From Candidatus Aquidulcis frankliniae (lineage in GTDB: Bacteria; Chloroflexota; Limnocylindria; Limnocylindrales; Limnocylindraceae): DNA of 20,042 nucleotides. Below are positions 14,291 to 20,042 of the stretch, piece after piece. The stretch lies in contig RFPZ01000016.1 in NCBI GenBank assembly GCA_009925905.1, forward strand, positions 1-20,042. The letters are read 5' to 3'. Each line of letters begins with the position of its first letter. Positions within the stretch are counted from its first letter, which is position 1. Under the pieces are notes generated by a model. That model did no database searches, was not told where the DNA came from, and worked only from the letters and a program-made list of their open reading frames with translations. Position numbers and translations under genes: made by a program.

Positions 14291-15414
14291 GCAGCCTCGG
14301 CGAGGCGGCGCTCCCGGGCGAAGCAGGTCCGAACGACCTTGATGCCGCCGGTGAGGCGGCGCTTGACCAGGCGCTCCGCTCCGCCTGGATGCCCGTCTGC
14401 CAGAGTGGCGAACTGACCGACCGACCACTTCCGGTCCGACTCTCGGGCGAATCGCTGGTGGTCGTGCGACTTGGTGGTACTGTCGCTGCCTTCCCCGATC
14501 TGTGCGTGCACCGCGGCACCGCCCTCTCGCTCGGCTGGGTCGACCCCGGCACGAGCCCAGCGCCTGATGGGAGCCCAGCCACAGGTGAGGCCTGCCTCGT
14601 CTGCCCGTATCACGGCTGGAGCTACGGCCAGAGCGGCGAGGTGAAGCGCATCCCTGCGGTGCATGGTCGCGCGATCCCGCGCCGCGCACGCATCGAGCGT
14701 TATGCCGCCGTCGAGCACATCGGACTCGTCTGGGTGCTGCTTGAGCCGGGCCCTGGCGGCTGGGAGAACCCAGCGCCGCTCTATCCACTCCCGGAAGCGC
14801 CGTGGTGGGGCGATCCTTCGCTGCGCACCATTCCGATCACCACCTACGACTGGAAGTGCTCCCCAGCACGACGCATTGAGAATTTCATCGACTTCAGCCA
14901 CTTTCCCTGGGTGCACGAAGGGATTCTTGGCGACCGAGCTAAGCCGCTCAGCCCCGAGCATGTGGTGGAGAGCAGCGAGACAACGATCAGTTTCCAAATT
15001 GCGCTCGAAGAACCTCAGACGAGCGTGAAGGGTGATGTCGCTCCTGGTACTAAGGTGCAACGCGATCCAACCACGTACACCGTGCACCTCCCGTACTCGG
15101 TGACGCTCGACCAGCAGCTTCCTGAGGGGAATCGCTTTGTGCTCTTTATTGCCGCATCACCACTCTCCGCAAAAGAGACGCGAACGTTCACCTGGAACGC
15201 CCGCAGCTACCGGCTAGATCCCTCTAACGACACGGAACTCGCCGACTTTCAGCGACTCATTCTCGATCAAGATCAGCCGATTACCGAATCGCAGCGACCA
15301 GAAGAGCTACCGATCGACCTCTCAGAAGAGTTGCACATTGCGGGGCCAGATCAGGCTTCCATTGAGTTCCGTCGTCATCTTGGAAAGGTTGCCGCGCGTC
15401 AGCGCGCCGAATAG
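14287..15414 (+). CDS. Rieske non-heme iron oxygenase, alpha-subunit type
   Basis: This 375-residue protein has an N-terminal Rieske [2Fe-2S] domain with Cys73-x-His75 (LCVHRGTALS) and Cys106-x2-His109 (CPYHGWSY). The C-terminal catalytic domain has the mononuclear iron motif ENFIDFSHFPWVH at 198-210, giving His205 and His210, and a downstream LDQDQPITESQRPE that likely supplies the Asp ligand (327 or 329). This layout matches oxygenases of the vanillate O-demethylase/pheophorbide a oxygenase kind, which hydroxylate or demethylate ring compounds. It needs a reductase that is not encoded nearby. Coupling to the nucleoside hydrolase suggests a substrate derived from or linked to a nucleoside base, which is inference. 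It ends 4 bases from the convergent MFS gene. Confidence 0.92.
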   Translation: MSSLGEAALPGEAGPNDLDAAGEAALDQALRSAWMPVCQSGELTDRPLPVRLSGESLVVVRLGGTVAAFPDLCVHRGTALSLGWVDPGTSPAPDGSPATGEACLVCPYHGWSYGQSGEVKRIPAVHGRAIPRRARIERYAAVEHIGLVWVLLEPGPGGWENPAPLYPLPEAPWWGDPSLRTIPITTYDWKCSPARRIENFIDFSHFPWVHEGILGDRAKPLSPEHVVESSETTISFQIALEEPQTSVKGDVAPGTKVQRDPTTYTVHLPYSVTLDQQLPEGNRFVLFIAASPLSAKETRTFTWNARSYRLDPSNDTELADFQRLILDQDQPITESQRPEELPIDLSEELHIAGPDQASIEFRRHLGKVAARQRAE

Positions 15415-15418
15415 TCCG

Positions 15419-16663
15419 TTACGACGCGGCGGGAACTGCGTCGACGCGCAGGATCCTCCACGCGAATGGCACTGATCCAATTAGAATCGCTCCGGACAAC
15501 AAGAAGAGCGGGAACGCGCCGAGTTCGCCATACAGCACTCCGCCAACGATGGATGCTACGGAAACCGCGAGACCAAACGAAACTGCCTGGAAGAGCGCCT
15601 GCCCCGTCGCCTGTAGTGCAAGCGGCACGATGGCGCGAATTGTCAGCACACTTCCGAGGAGGGTGCACGCAAACCCAACACCACAAAGTCCACGAATGAT
15701 GCCGAGAGTCAGTGGTGACACATCAAGCGCGTACCCGAAACTGCAGAGGCCGAGTGCGATCAGGCCCACAGAGTAGACCGCTCGCATGCCAAAGCGGAGT
15801 GCGACCGCGCCACCAATGAGAAAGAACGGAATCTCCACGCTGGCAGAGATCGTTGCGGCCAGGGTGACCGCTGAGGCATCGCCACCCACCTCTTGAATTC
15901 GTAGTGATCCGTAGGCGTAGAAGAGTCCGGCACCAAGGTTCATGAGCAAGCTTAAAAGGAGAAATGGCAGCAGCTTCGGTGACTGGGCGAACGCCAGGCT
16001 CACAGTGCCAAAACGATCTCGCCAGTTTCCGGCAACAGCAATCTCTGCGTTCCCTCCGGCAAGCTCACTTCGTTCCGCTTCGAGTTCGTCTTCGGTCGCG
16101 GCGCTATGTGGTCGATGGGTGATCCGTAGTCCAATCGTTCCGGCGAGGACGATGAGTGCACCAGCGGCGTAGAGCGGTCCGACGAGGACGGCGCCACCAG
16201 CAACAACGAGGACACCACTCAGCAAGCTACTTGCGGCATAGCTGCCACTCGTTACAGCGCGCAGCGTTCCCCAGTTCCCCTTTACCTCAGCGAGACGCTC
16301 CATACCGATCGCATCAAGGAGCGGCACAATCCCCGCTCCGGCGAAGGCGGCGAGCATGGAACCAGGGATACCGGCAAACGGGCCTGCGGCGAAGGCGAAG
16401 ACACCAATCGCCGTGGTCAGAATCGCCAGGCGGAACGCGGCAACGCGCCCTAGAGTGGCGTCGCCAAGGTGCCCCCAAATTGGCGCCGCCGTCAGCGCAA
16501 GGATGGAGTTGATGGCGCCGACGAGCCCGATCGCCTCAAAGGAGACACCGCGATCACGAAAGACGATTGAACTAAACGGGAGATAGCAGGCCTGCATGAT
16601 GCCGACCATGAGGTAGAGATACGAGGCACGGCGCATTCCAGGTCGGAGCAACATGAGGTTCAT
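15419..16663 (-). CDS. Major facilitator superfamily transporter
   Basis: This 414-residue protein has about 12 hydrophobic segments in two halves, split by a polar loop at about 182-216. A motif A-like GHLGDATLGR occurs at 64-73 after helix 2. The opening YLYLMVGIMQACYLPF followed by FRDRGVSFEAIGLVGA resembles the LacY/NupG/HcaT-like MFS group (sugar, nucleoside or phenylpropionate symporters), though the substrate is not readable. It starts 4 bases after the dnaB stop. A -10-like TAATGT is 6 bases before its ATG, so it may be transcribed both with dnaB and from its own start. It converges on the Rieske oxygenase gene. Confidence 0.82.
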   Translation of the reverse strand: MNLMLLRPGMRRASYLYLMVGIMQACYLPFSSIVFRDRGVSFEAIGLVGAINSILALTAAPIWGHLGDATLGRVAAFRLAILTTAIGVFAFAAGPFAGIPGSMLAAFAGAGIVPLLDAIGMERLAEVKGNWGTLRAVTSGSYAASSLLSGVLVVAGGAVLVGPLYAAGALIVLAGTIGLRITHRPHSAATEDELEAERSELAGGNAEIAVAGNWRDRFGTVSLAFAQSPKLLPFLLLSLLMNLGAGLFYAYGSLRIQEVGGDASAVTLAATISASVEIPFFLIGGAVALRFGMRAVYSVGLIALGLCSFGYALDVSPLTLGIIRGLCGVGFACTLLGSVLTIRAIVPLALQATGQALFQAVSFGLAVSVASIVGGVLYGELGAFPLFLLSGAILIGSVPFAWRILRVDAVPAAS

Positions 16664-16667
16664 GTCG

Positions 16668-18044
16668 CTACATTACTGGCTCGCTGTCGCCTCCGCCCTG
16701 TGCACCATCGTTGCGCTCGCGAACCAAGTTGACGAAGCGCGTCTGATCTTTCACGAAGAAGAGCTGACCGGCACCCGTTGGACCGTTACGGTGCTTCGCG
16801 ATGCTGAAGTCGATCGCCTCGCCCACCGCATCGGTCTCGTCGACACGATCCCCCTTGCGCCACAGGAAAATCACCACGTCGGCATCTTGCTCAATTGCTC
16901 CAGACTCTCGCAGGTCGGAGAGGCGCGGCTCTTTTGATTCGCCGCGCATCTCCGTTTGACGCGAGAGCTGGCTCAGCGCGAGCACCGGAATGCCAAGTTC
17001 GCGCGCGAGTGCCTTGAGACCACGCGAGATCTCGGACACCTCTTGGACGCGGTTTGACTCACGTCCCGAAGAACCCGGCTGCATCAGTTGTAGGTAGTCA
17101 ACAATCAGCAGATCAAGCCCGTGCTCCATCTTGAGCCGACGTGCCTTGGTGCGCAACTCCATCACCGAGATGCTCGCGGTGTCATCAATGAAAATCTTCG
17201 CGCGCGAGAGGCTCTCCATCGCATTGGCAATCTTCGGGAAATCCATTTCTCCCAAGAAGCCGCTCCGCAACTTGAACGAATCGATCTTGGTGACGCTTGA
17301 GAGCAAACGCAGCACCAACTGCTCTTTGCTCATTTCAAGCGAGAAGACGCCGACCGACTTTCCTTCCCGGACCGCTGCGTACTCGGCGATGTTCAGGGCC
17401 AACGATGTCTTACCAACCGATGGTCGTGCCGCAAGCACGATAAAGTCTGACGCTTGAAGCCCTTGCGTCTTGCTGTCAATGTCGGTGAAGCCGGTGCGCA
17501 GGCCCATGAGCTGCCCCCGGTTCTGATGCAGATGGTCGAGTCGATCATACGCTTGACTGAGTAACGTCTCCAGCGCAGTAAACCCTGAGATTGTTCGTCG
17601 CTCACTGATGGCGAAGAGTTCTGATTCCGCGCGATCGATCGCCTCAATGGCATCAGCGGGATCCTCGTATCCGATGGATGCAATGCGTCCAGCGGCGCTG
17701 ATCAGGCCGCGCAGCACCGCCTTGCGCTCCACGATCTTTGCATACTGCTTGGCGTGCACTGCTGTTGGGGTTCGATCACAGAGGTCCGCAAGCGCCGCGC
17801 GCCCACCGATCTCTTCGATCTGACCGCGTCGCTCCAGCTCCTCGGAGACAGTGAGGATGTCAATCGGCTGACGCTGTTCGTAGAGTGACAAGACGGCGGC
17901 GTAGACCTTGCTGTTCGCCGGCTTGTAAAAGTCCGACGGCTTGAGTGTTTCAGAGACCTCGGTAATCGCGTCGCCATCGATCAGGATGGCGCCGAGCACG
18001 GACTCTTCGGCCTCGGAGGACTGTGGCGGGAGTTGGTTTGACAT
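16668..18044 (-). CDS. dnaB: Replicative DNA helicase DnaB
   Basis: This is the hexameric helicase that unwinds DNA at the replication fork. The 458 residues match the normal bacterial length with no intein. The N-terminal domain (about 10-115) begins with QSSEAEESVLGAIL. The RecA-like domain has Walker A ARPSVGKTS at 206-214, FSLEMSK at 234-240, Walker B LLIVDYLQL at 312-320, and the C-terminal DLRESGAIEQDADVV block. No ribosome site is seen before the ATG. A weak GAGAAT hexamer 6 bases upstream would fit the leaderless pattern. It follows lexA after a 130-base gap that contains a consensus DnaA box. Confidence 0.97.
   Translation of the reverse strand: MSNQLPPQSSEAEESVLGAILIDGDAITEVSETLKPSDFYKPANSKVYAAVLSLYEQRQPIDILTVSEELERRGQIEEIGGRAALADLCDRTPTAVHAKQYAKIVERKAVLRGLISAAGRIASIGYEDPADAIEAIDRAESELFAISERRTISGFTALETLLSQAYDRLDHLHQNRGQLMGLRTGFTDIDSKTQGLQASDFIVLAARPSVGKTSLALNIAEYAAVREGKSVGVFSLEMSKEQLVLRLLSSVTKIDSFKLRSGFLGEMDFPKIANAMESLSRAKIFIDDTASISVMELRTKARRLKMEHGLDLLIVDYLQLMQPGSSGRESNRVQEVSEISRGLKALARELGIPVLALSQLSRQTEMRGESKEPRLSDLRESGAIEQDADVVIFLWRKGDRVDETDAVGEAIDFSIAKHRNGPTGAGQLFFVKDQTRFVNLVRERNDGAQGGGDSEPVM
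16670..16675 (-). promoter_or_regulatory. Possible internal -10 box (TAATGT) before the MFS gene
   Basis: TAATGT lies 6 bases before the ATG at 16663, inside the last codons of dnaB. The geometry matches other starts here, but coding constraint could produce it by chance. Confidence 0.3.
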
Positions 18045-18139
18045 GCCCGTATTCTCTCAGCCGCGCCGTTGACGCTCTAGGTGGATGCCCACAAAACTGC
18101 CTCAATCTCTCCACGAAGAGGGGATCGGGCCCCTTCGGC

Positions 18140-18148
18140 TGTGGATAA
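18140..18148 (-). promoter_or_regulatory. Consensus DnaA box (TTATCCACA)
   Basis: The minus strand reads TTATCCACA, a perfect match to the strong DnaA-binding consensus TTATNCACA. It lies between lexA and dnaB, about 95 bases upstream of the dnaB start. Only one box was seen, so this is not an origin; a regulatory role toward dnaB is possible. Confidence 0.55.
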
Positions 18149-18149
18149 G

Positions 18150-18166
18150 TCGGCGCCCGGCGCCGA
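18150..18166. repeat. GC-rich perfect 8-1-8 palindrome downstream of lexA
   Basis: TCGGCGCC-C-GGCGCCGA begins 8 bases after the lexA stop on the minus strand. In RNA it could fold with a shorter stem and a 5-base loop, which would suit a terminator lacking a U-tract for lexA. No T-run follows. It is one base away from the DnaA box. Confidence 0.45.
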
Positions 18167-18174
18167 AGCGGAGG

Positions 18175-18822
18175 CTAGTGAACTCGGCGAAGAACGCCGA
18201 CGAGCACACCCTGCACGTTCACGGCGGGGTAGAACATCGGCTTATATGCCTTGTTGGCGGGCTGCAGGCGCACCCGACCCGCCTCGCGGAAGAGCTGCTT
18301 CAGCGTGACCTCGTTCTCTTCGACCTGGGCGACCACGATGTCCCCATCGGCGGCCACCTTGCTCGGCTTGATCACGACGTAATCACCGTCGGCGATCTGG
18401 GCATCGATCATTGAGTCGCCGCGAATCTTCAGCAGATAGGAGTCGGGGGTCGACATGAACTCGGGGACGGCGACGGTCTCAGAGCGCTCCTCGTAGGCCT
18501 CGATGGGCCCACCAGCGGCAATTTGTCCCACCACAACCAGCTCGCGGGCGGCCATCGGCAGGTTGGTCGTCTCAAGTTCGCTGTCGATCTCAAGGAGGGA
18601 GCGGCCCCGGGCGGTGAGGCGCACGGAGCGCGAGAGGCCGGCGCCACGCTCAATCAGCCCCTCCTGCTCGAGGGTCTCCAGGTGGTGATGGACGGCGGAG
18701 GGGGCGGCAAGGCCGACCAGATCGGCGATCTCTCGCACGGTCGGCGGAGTGCCCGAACGGCGGATCCCTTCGGCGATCGCCTGGAGGATCCTCGTCTTTC
18801 GGTCTTGGTCATGTCGGGTCAT
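18175..18822 (-). CDS. lexA: LexA, SOS repressor
   Basis: LexA represses DNA-damage genes and cleaves itself when RecA filaments form. The 215-residue protein has the N-terminal winged helix (TPPTVREIADLVGL, recognition region PSAVHHHLETL). The self-cleavage site is Ala103-Gly104 in IAAGGPIEA. The catalytic dyad is Ser137 in RGDSMID and Lys175 in EVTLKQL. The HHHLETL variation in the recognition helix region is within the range of Gram-positive-type LexA. Its promoter contains a perfect GAAC-N4-GTTC operator, so it is autoregulated. dinB lies directly upstream on the same strand. The ATG is fixed by the -10 element 6 bases upstream, and the transcript is likely leaderless. Confidence 0.96.
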   Translation of the reverse strand: MTRHDQDRKTRILQAIAEGIRRSGTPPTVREIADLVGLAAPSAVHHHLETLEQEGLIERGAGLSRSVRLTARGRSLLEIDSELETTNLPMAARELVVVGQIAAGGPIEAYEERSETVAVPEFMSTPDSYLLKIRGDSMIDAQIADGDYVVIKPSKVAADGDIVVAQVEENEVTLKQLFREAGRVRLQPANKAYKPMFYPAVNVQGVLVGVLRRVH

Positions 18823-18828
18823 AGGGGT

Positions 18829-18857
18829 ATTAGAACGCCTGTTCGGAACTGTGTCAA
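18829..18857 (-). promoter_or_regulatory. lexA promoter (TTGACA-N17-TCTAAT-N6-ATG)
   Basis: On the minus strand a perfect -35 TTGACA is at 18857-18852 and a -10-like TCTAAT at 18834-18829, with a 17-base spacer. The lexA ATG is 6 bases further on. This is the best sigma-70-type promoter in the window. Confidence 0.75.
18833..18844. promoter_or_regulatory. LexA operator (GAAC-GCCT-GTTC)
   Basis: GAACGCCTGTTC matches the Gram-positive/actinobacterial SOS box core GAAC-N4-GTTC. It lies between the -35 and -10 elements of lexA and overlaps the -10 by two bases, so LexA binding would shut off its own gene. An adjoining GTTC-C-GAAC on the minus strand (18849-18841) shares one half-site with it. 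Confidence 0.85.
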
Positions 18858-18878
18858 GTGGGTGGCACAGCGGCCCTG

Positions 18879-20042
18879 CTACTCCTCATCCTCGTCAAGG
18901 AGTCGTGCCCGCGTGATCGCATCCTCGCCGTACTTGCGGCGCATGGCATCAGCGGCCGTGGTGATGGTGCGTTCGCGTGCCTGCATCGCGCCGTCAAAGA
19001 GTGCGAGCTGTTCATCTTCGCCGAGGTCCGAGGTTGAGACACCAATGAGTCGATAGGCGCTGCCGCGCGCCGTCTTCTCAAGCAGCGCTCGTGCCGCCTC
19101 AAAGATTGGGCCGGCAAGATCCGATGGTTGCGCAAGCTTTAGTTGTCGCGTAATTGACTGGAACTCGGAGTCTTTCAGCTTGAGCGTCACGGTGCGCGCA
19201 AGCAGGCCCTCGCTGCGCAGTGAGTAGGCAACCGACTCAACAAGACCAAGCAGCAGCGTCTCGAGCGCCTCTGGATCGGCGACGTCGTCGTCGAGGGTCA
19301 TCTCGCGACCGAGTGACTTTCGTTCGCCGCCATCATCAACAGGCGTGTCGTCAATACCGCGCGCGAGCAACTTCAGGTCGGGTCCGCGATCGCCGAAGCG
19401 ACGCAGCAGATGATCGTCGGGTGCGGTAGCAAGATCACCACAGGTAAGAATCTCAAGTTCACGCAAGACGCTTTGCGCGACGGGCCCAATGCCAGGAATC
19501 GCGCCGACCTTTCGCGGTGCGAGCCATGCAGCTTCGTTGCCTGGCGCAACGATGGTCAGGCCGTTCGGCTTCTCAGCGCCTGATGCAATCTTCGCCACGA
19601 GTTTGCTGGACGCGCCACCAACGCTAATCGTCAGGCCCGTCGCTGATTTGACAGCAGCGCGAATGCCGCGGCCAGCAGCTTCTAGTGAGCCGTGCAACTG
19701 CTCGGTGCCATTCAGGTCAAGGTAGGCCTCGTCGACGGAGACTTGCTCAACGACGGGGCTCCAGCCGCCGAGTACCTTCATCACTTCGCGTGAGACGCCG
19801 CTGTAGCGATCGTGGCGAGGCGGAATCAGGATCAGGTTGGGGCAACGCGCCCGCGCAACGTGCACCGACGTTGCCGCGCGAACACCAAACGCACGTGCCT
19901 CATAGGAGGCGGCGCAGATCACGCCACGAGAACCCTCGCCGTATCCGACGGCGACGGGCTTGCCCGCGAGCGACGGGTTGTCGCGAATCTCGACCGACGC
20001 GAAGAACGCGTCAAGGTCGACGTGCAGAACGCGACGGGTCGT
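18879..20042 (-). CDS. dinB: DNA polymerase IV (Y-family), N-terminus cut by window edge
   Basis: This is an error-prone translesion polymerase. The reading frame is open to the window edge at 20042, giving 387 visible residues; the ATG at 19922 is internal. The visible start reads RRVLHVDLDAFFASVE, the first catalytic Asp motif of Y-family polymerases. Then come the nucleotide-binding SYEAR region, the second catalytic motif VSVDEAYLDL, the helix-hairpin-helix PGIGPVAQSVLRELEI, and the little-finger domain. EQLALFDG near the C-terminus matches the sliding-clamp binding motif QLxLF. It lies 56 bases upstream of lexA on the same strand. An SOS box for dinB, if any, would be outside the window. 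Confidence 0.95.
   Translation of the reverse strand, partial: TTRRVLHVDLDAFFASVEIRDNPSLAGKPVAVGYGEGSRGVICAASYEARAFGVRAATSVHVARARCPNLILIPPRHDRYSGVSREVMKVLGGWSPVVEQVSVDEAYLDLNGTEQLHGSLEAAGRGIRAAVKSATGLTISVGGASSKLVAKIASGAEKPNGLTIVAPGNEAAWLAPRKVGAIPGIGPVAQSVLRELEILTCGDLATAPDDHLLRRFGDRGPDLKLLARGIDDTPVDDGGERKSLGREMTLDDDVADPEALETLLLGLVESVAYSLRSEGLLARTVTLKLKDSEFQSITRQLKLAQPSDLAGPIFEAARALLEKTARGSAYRLIGVSTSDLGEDEQLALFDGAMQARERTITTAADAMRRKYGEDAITRARLLDEDEE

Noticed and set aside
13478..14788. Long open frame of 436 codons on the minus strand, antisense to the nucleoside hydrolase and Rieske genes
   Set aside because: It reads as an Arg/Gly/His-rich composition with no recognisable motif, and the plus strand encodes two clear enzymes. 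GC-rich coding DNA commonly leaves the complementary frame open.
14029..15087. Second long minus-strand open frame of 352 codons under the Rieske gene
   Set aside because: No family motif is visible and it is fully antisense to a gene with intact iron-sulfur and iron ligands.
18140..18148. Replication origin between lexA and dnaB
   Set aside because: Only one DnaA box was seen, there is no AT-rich unwinding region, and dnaA/dnaN are not adjacent.
1..20042. CRISPR array, toxin-antitoxin, phage-defence or secondary-metabolite system
   Set aside because: No regularly spaced repeats, no nuclease or toxin-antitoxin-like gene pairs, and no synthase genes were seen among the genes, which are all assignable to known families.

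Overview
The window is gene-dense bacterial chromosome: 20 protein genes, one partial tRNA, no gap above about 150 bases, and no insertion sequence, phage gene or CRISPR array that I can see. The base composition is moderately GC-rich. Several traits fit the high-GC Gram-positive or Chloroflexota side of the bacteria: a GAAC-N4-GTTC LexA operator, a regulator with winged-helix and BTAD domains, a membrane-anchored DsbA next to a VKOR protein, an LmbE-type deacetylase with resemblance to mycothiol enzymes, and many starts that look leaderless. Gene-tight packing suggests a streamlined genome. I cannot fix the phylum from this window.

Layout. 1-57 is the 3' part of tRNA-Asp. 107-5458 (+) is one likely operon: a flavin-binding PNPOx-like protein, the full dTDP-L-rhamnose pathway (rfbB, rfbA, rfbD, rfbC, joined by 4-base stop/start overlaps) and a membrane-linked family 2 glycosyltransferase that probably uses the product in cell-envelope glycan. 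5468-6295 (-) is a FabI/FabL-like short-chain reductase, divergent from a PIG-L/LmbE deacetylase (6380-7300, +). 7313-10307 (-) is a Fur-family regulator followed by the binding protein, ATPase and permease of a Mn/Zn ABC importer. A perfect 17-base palindrome covers the -35 element of that operon. Divergent from it, 10400-11516 (+) holds a DsbA-like thiol oxidase and its VKOR partner, an extracytoplasmic disulfide-forming pair.

11473-13182 (-) is a large ATPase/SARP-type regulator whose 3' end overlaps the VKOR gene tail to tail. It is divergent from a nucleoside hydrolase/Rieske oxygenase gene pair (13328-15414, +). An MFS transporter (15419-16663, -) converges on that pair and lies directly downstream of dnaB. 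The right end (16668-20042, -) is a DNA replication and SOS block: dinB (5' end outside the window), lexA and dnaB. A self-regulatory LexA box lies in the lexA promoter and a consensus DnaA box lies between lexA and dnaB.

The strongest pattern not explained by gene calls is promoter architecture. Five genes at the head of transcription units have a TAnnnT hexamer exactly 6 bases before the ATG, and lexA has TTGACA-N17-TCTAAT-N6-ATG. This is the geometry expected for leaderless transcripts. I found no convincing wholly novel system. The most interesting leads are the Fur-type palindrome/importer unit, the nucleoside hydrolase plus Rieske oxygenase pair, and the regulator with unusual domain order.
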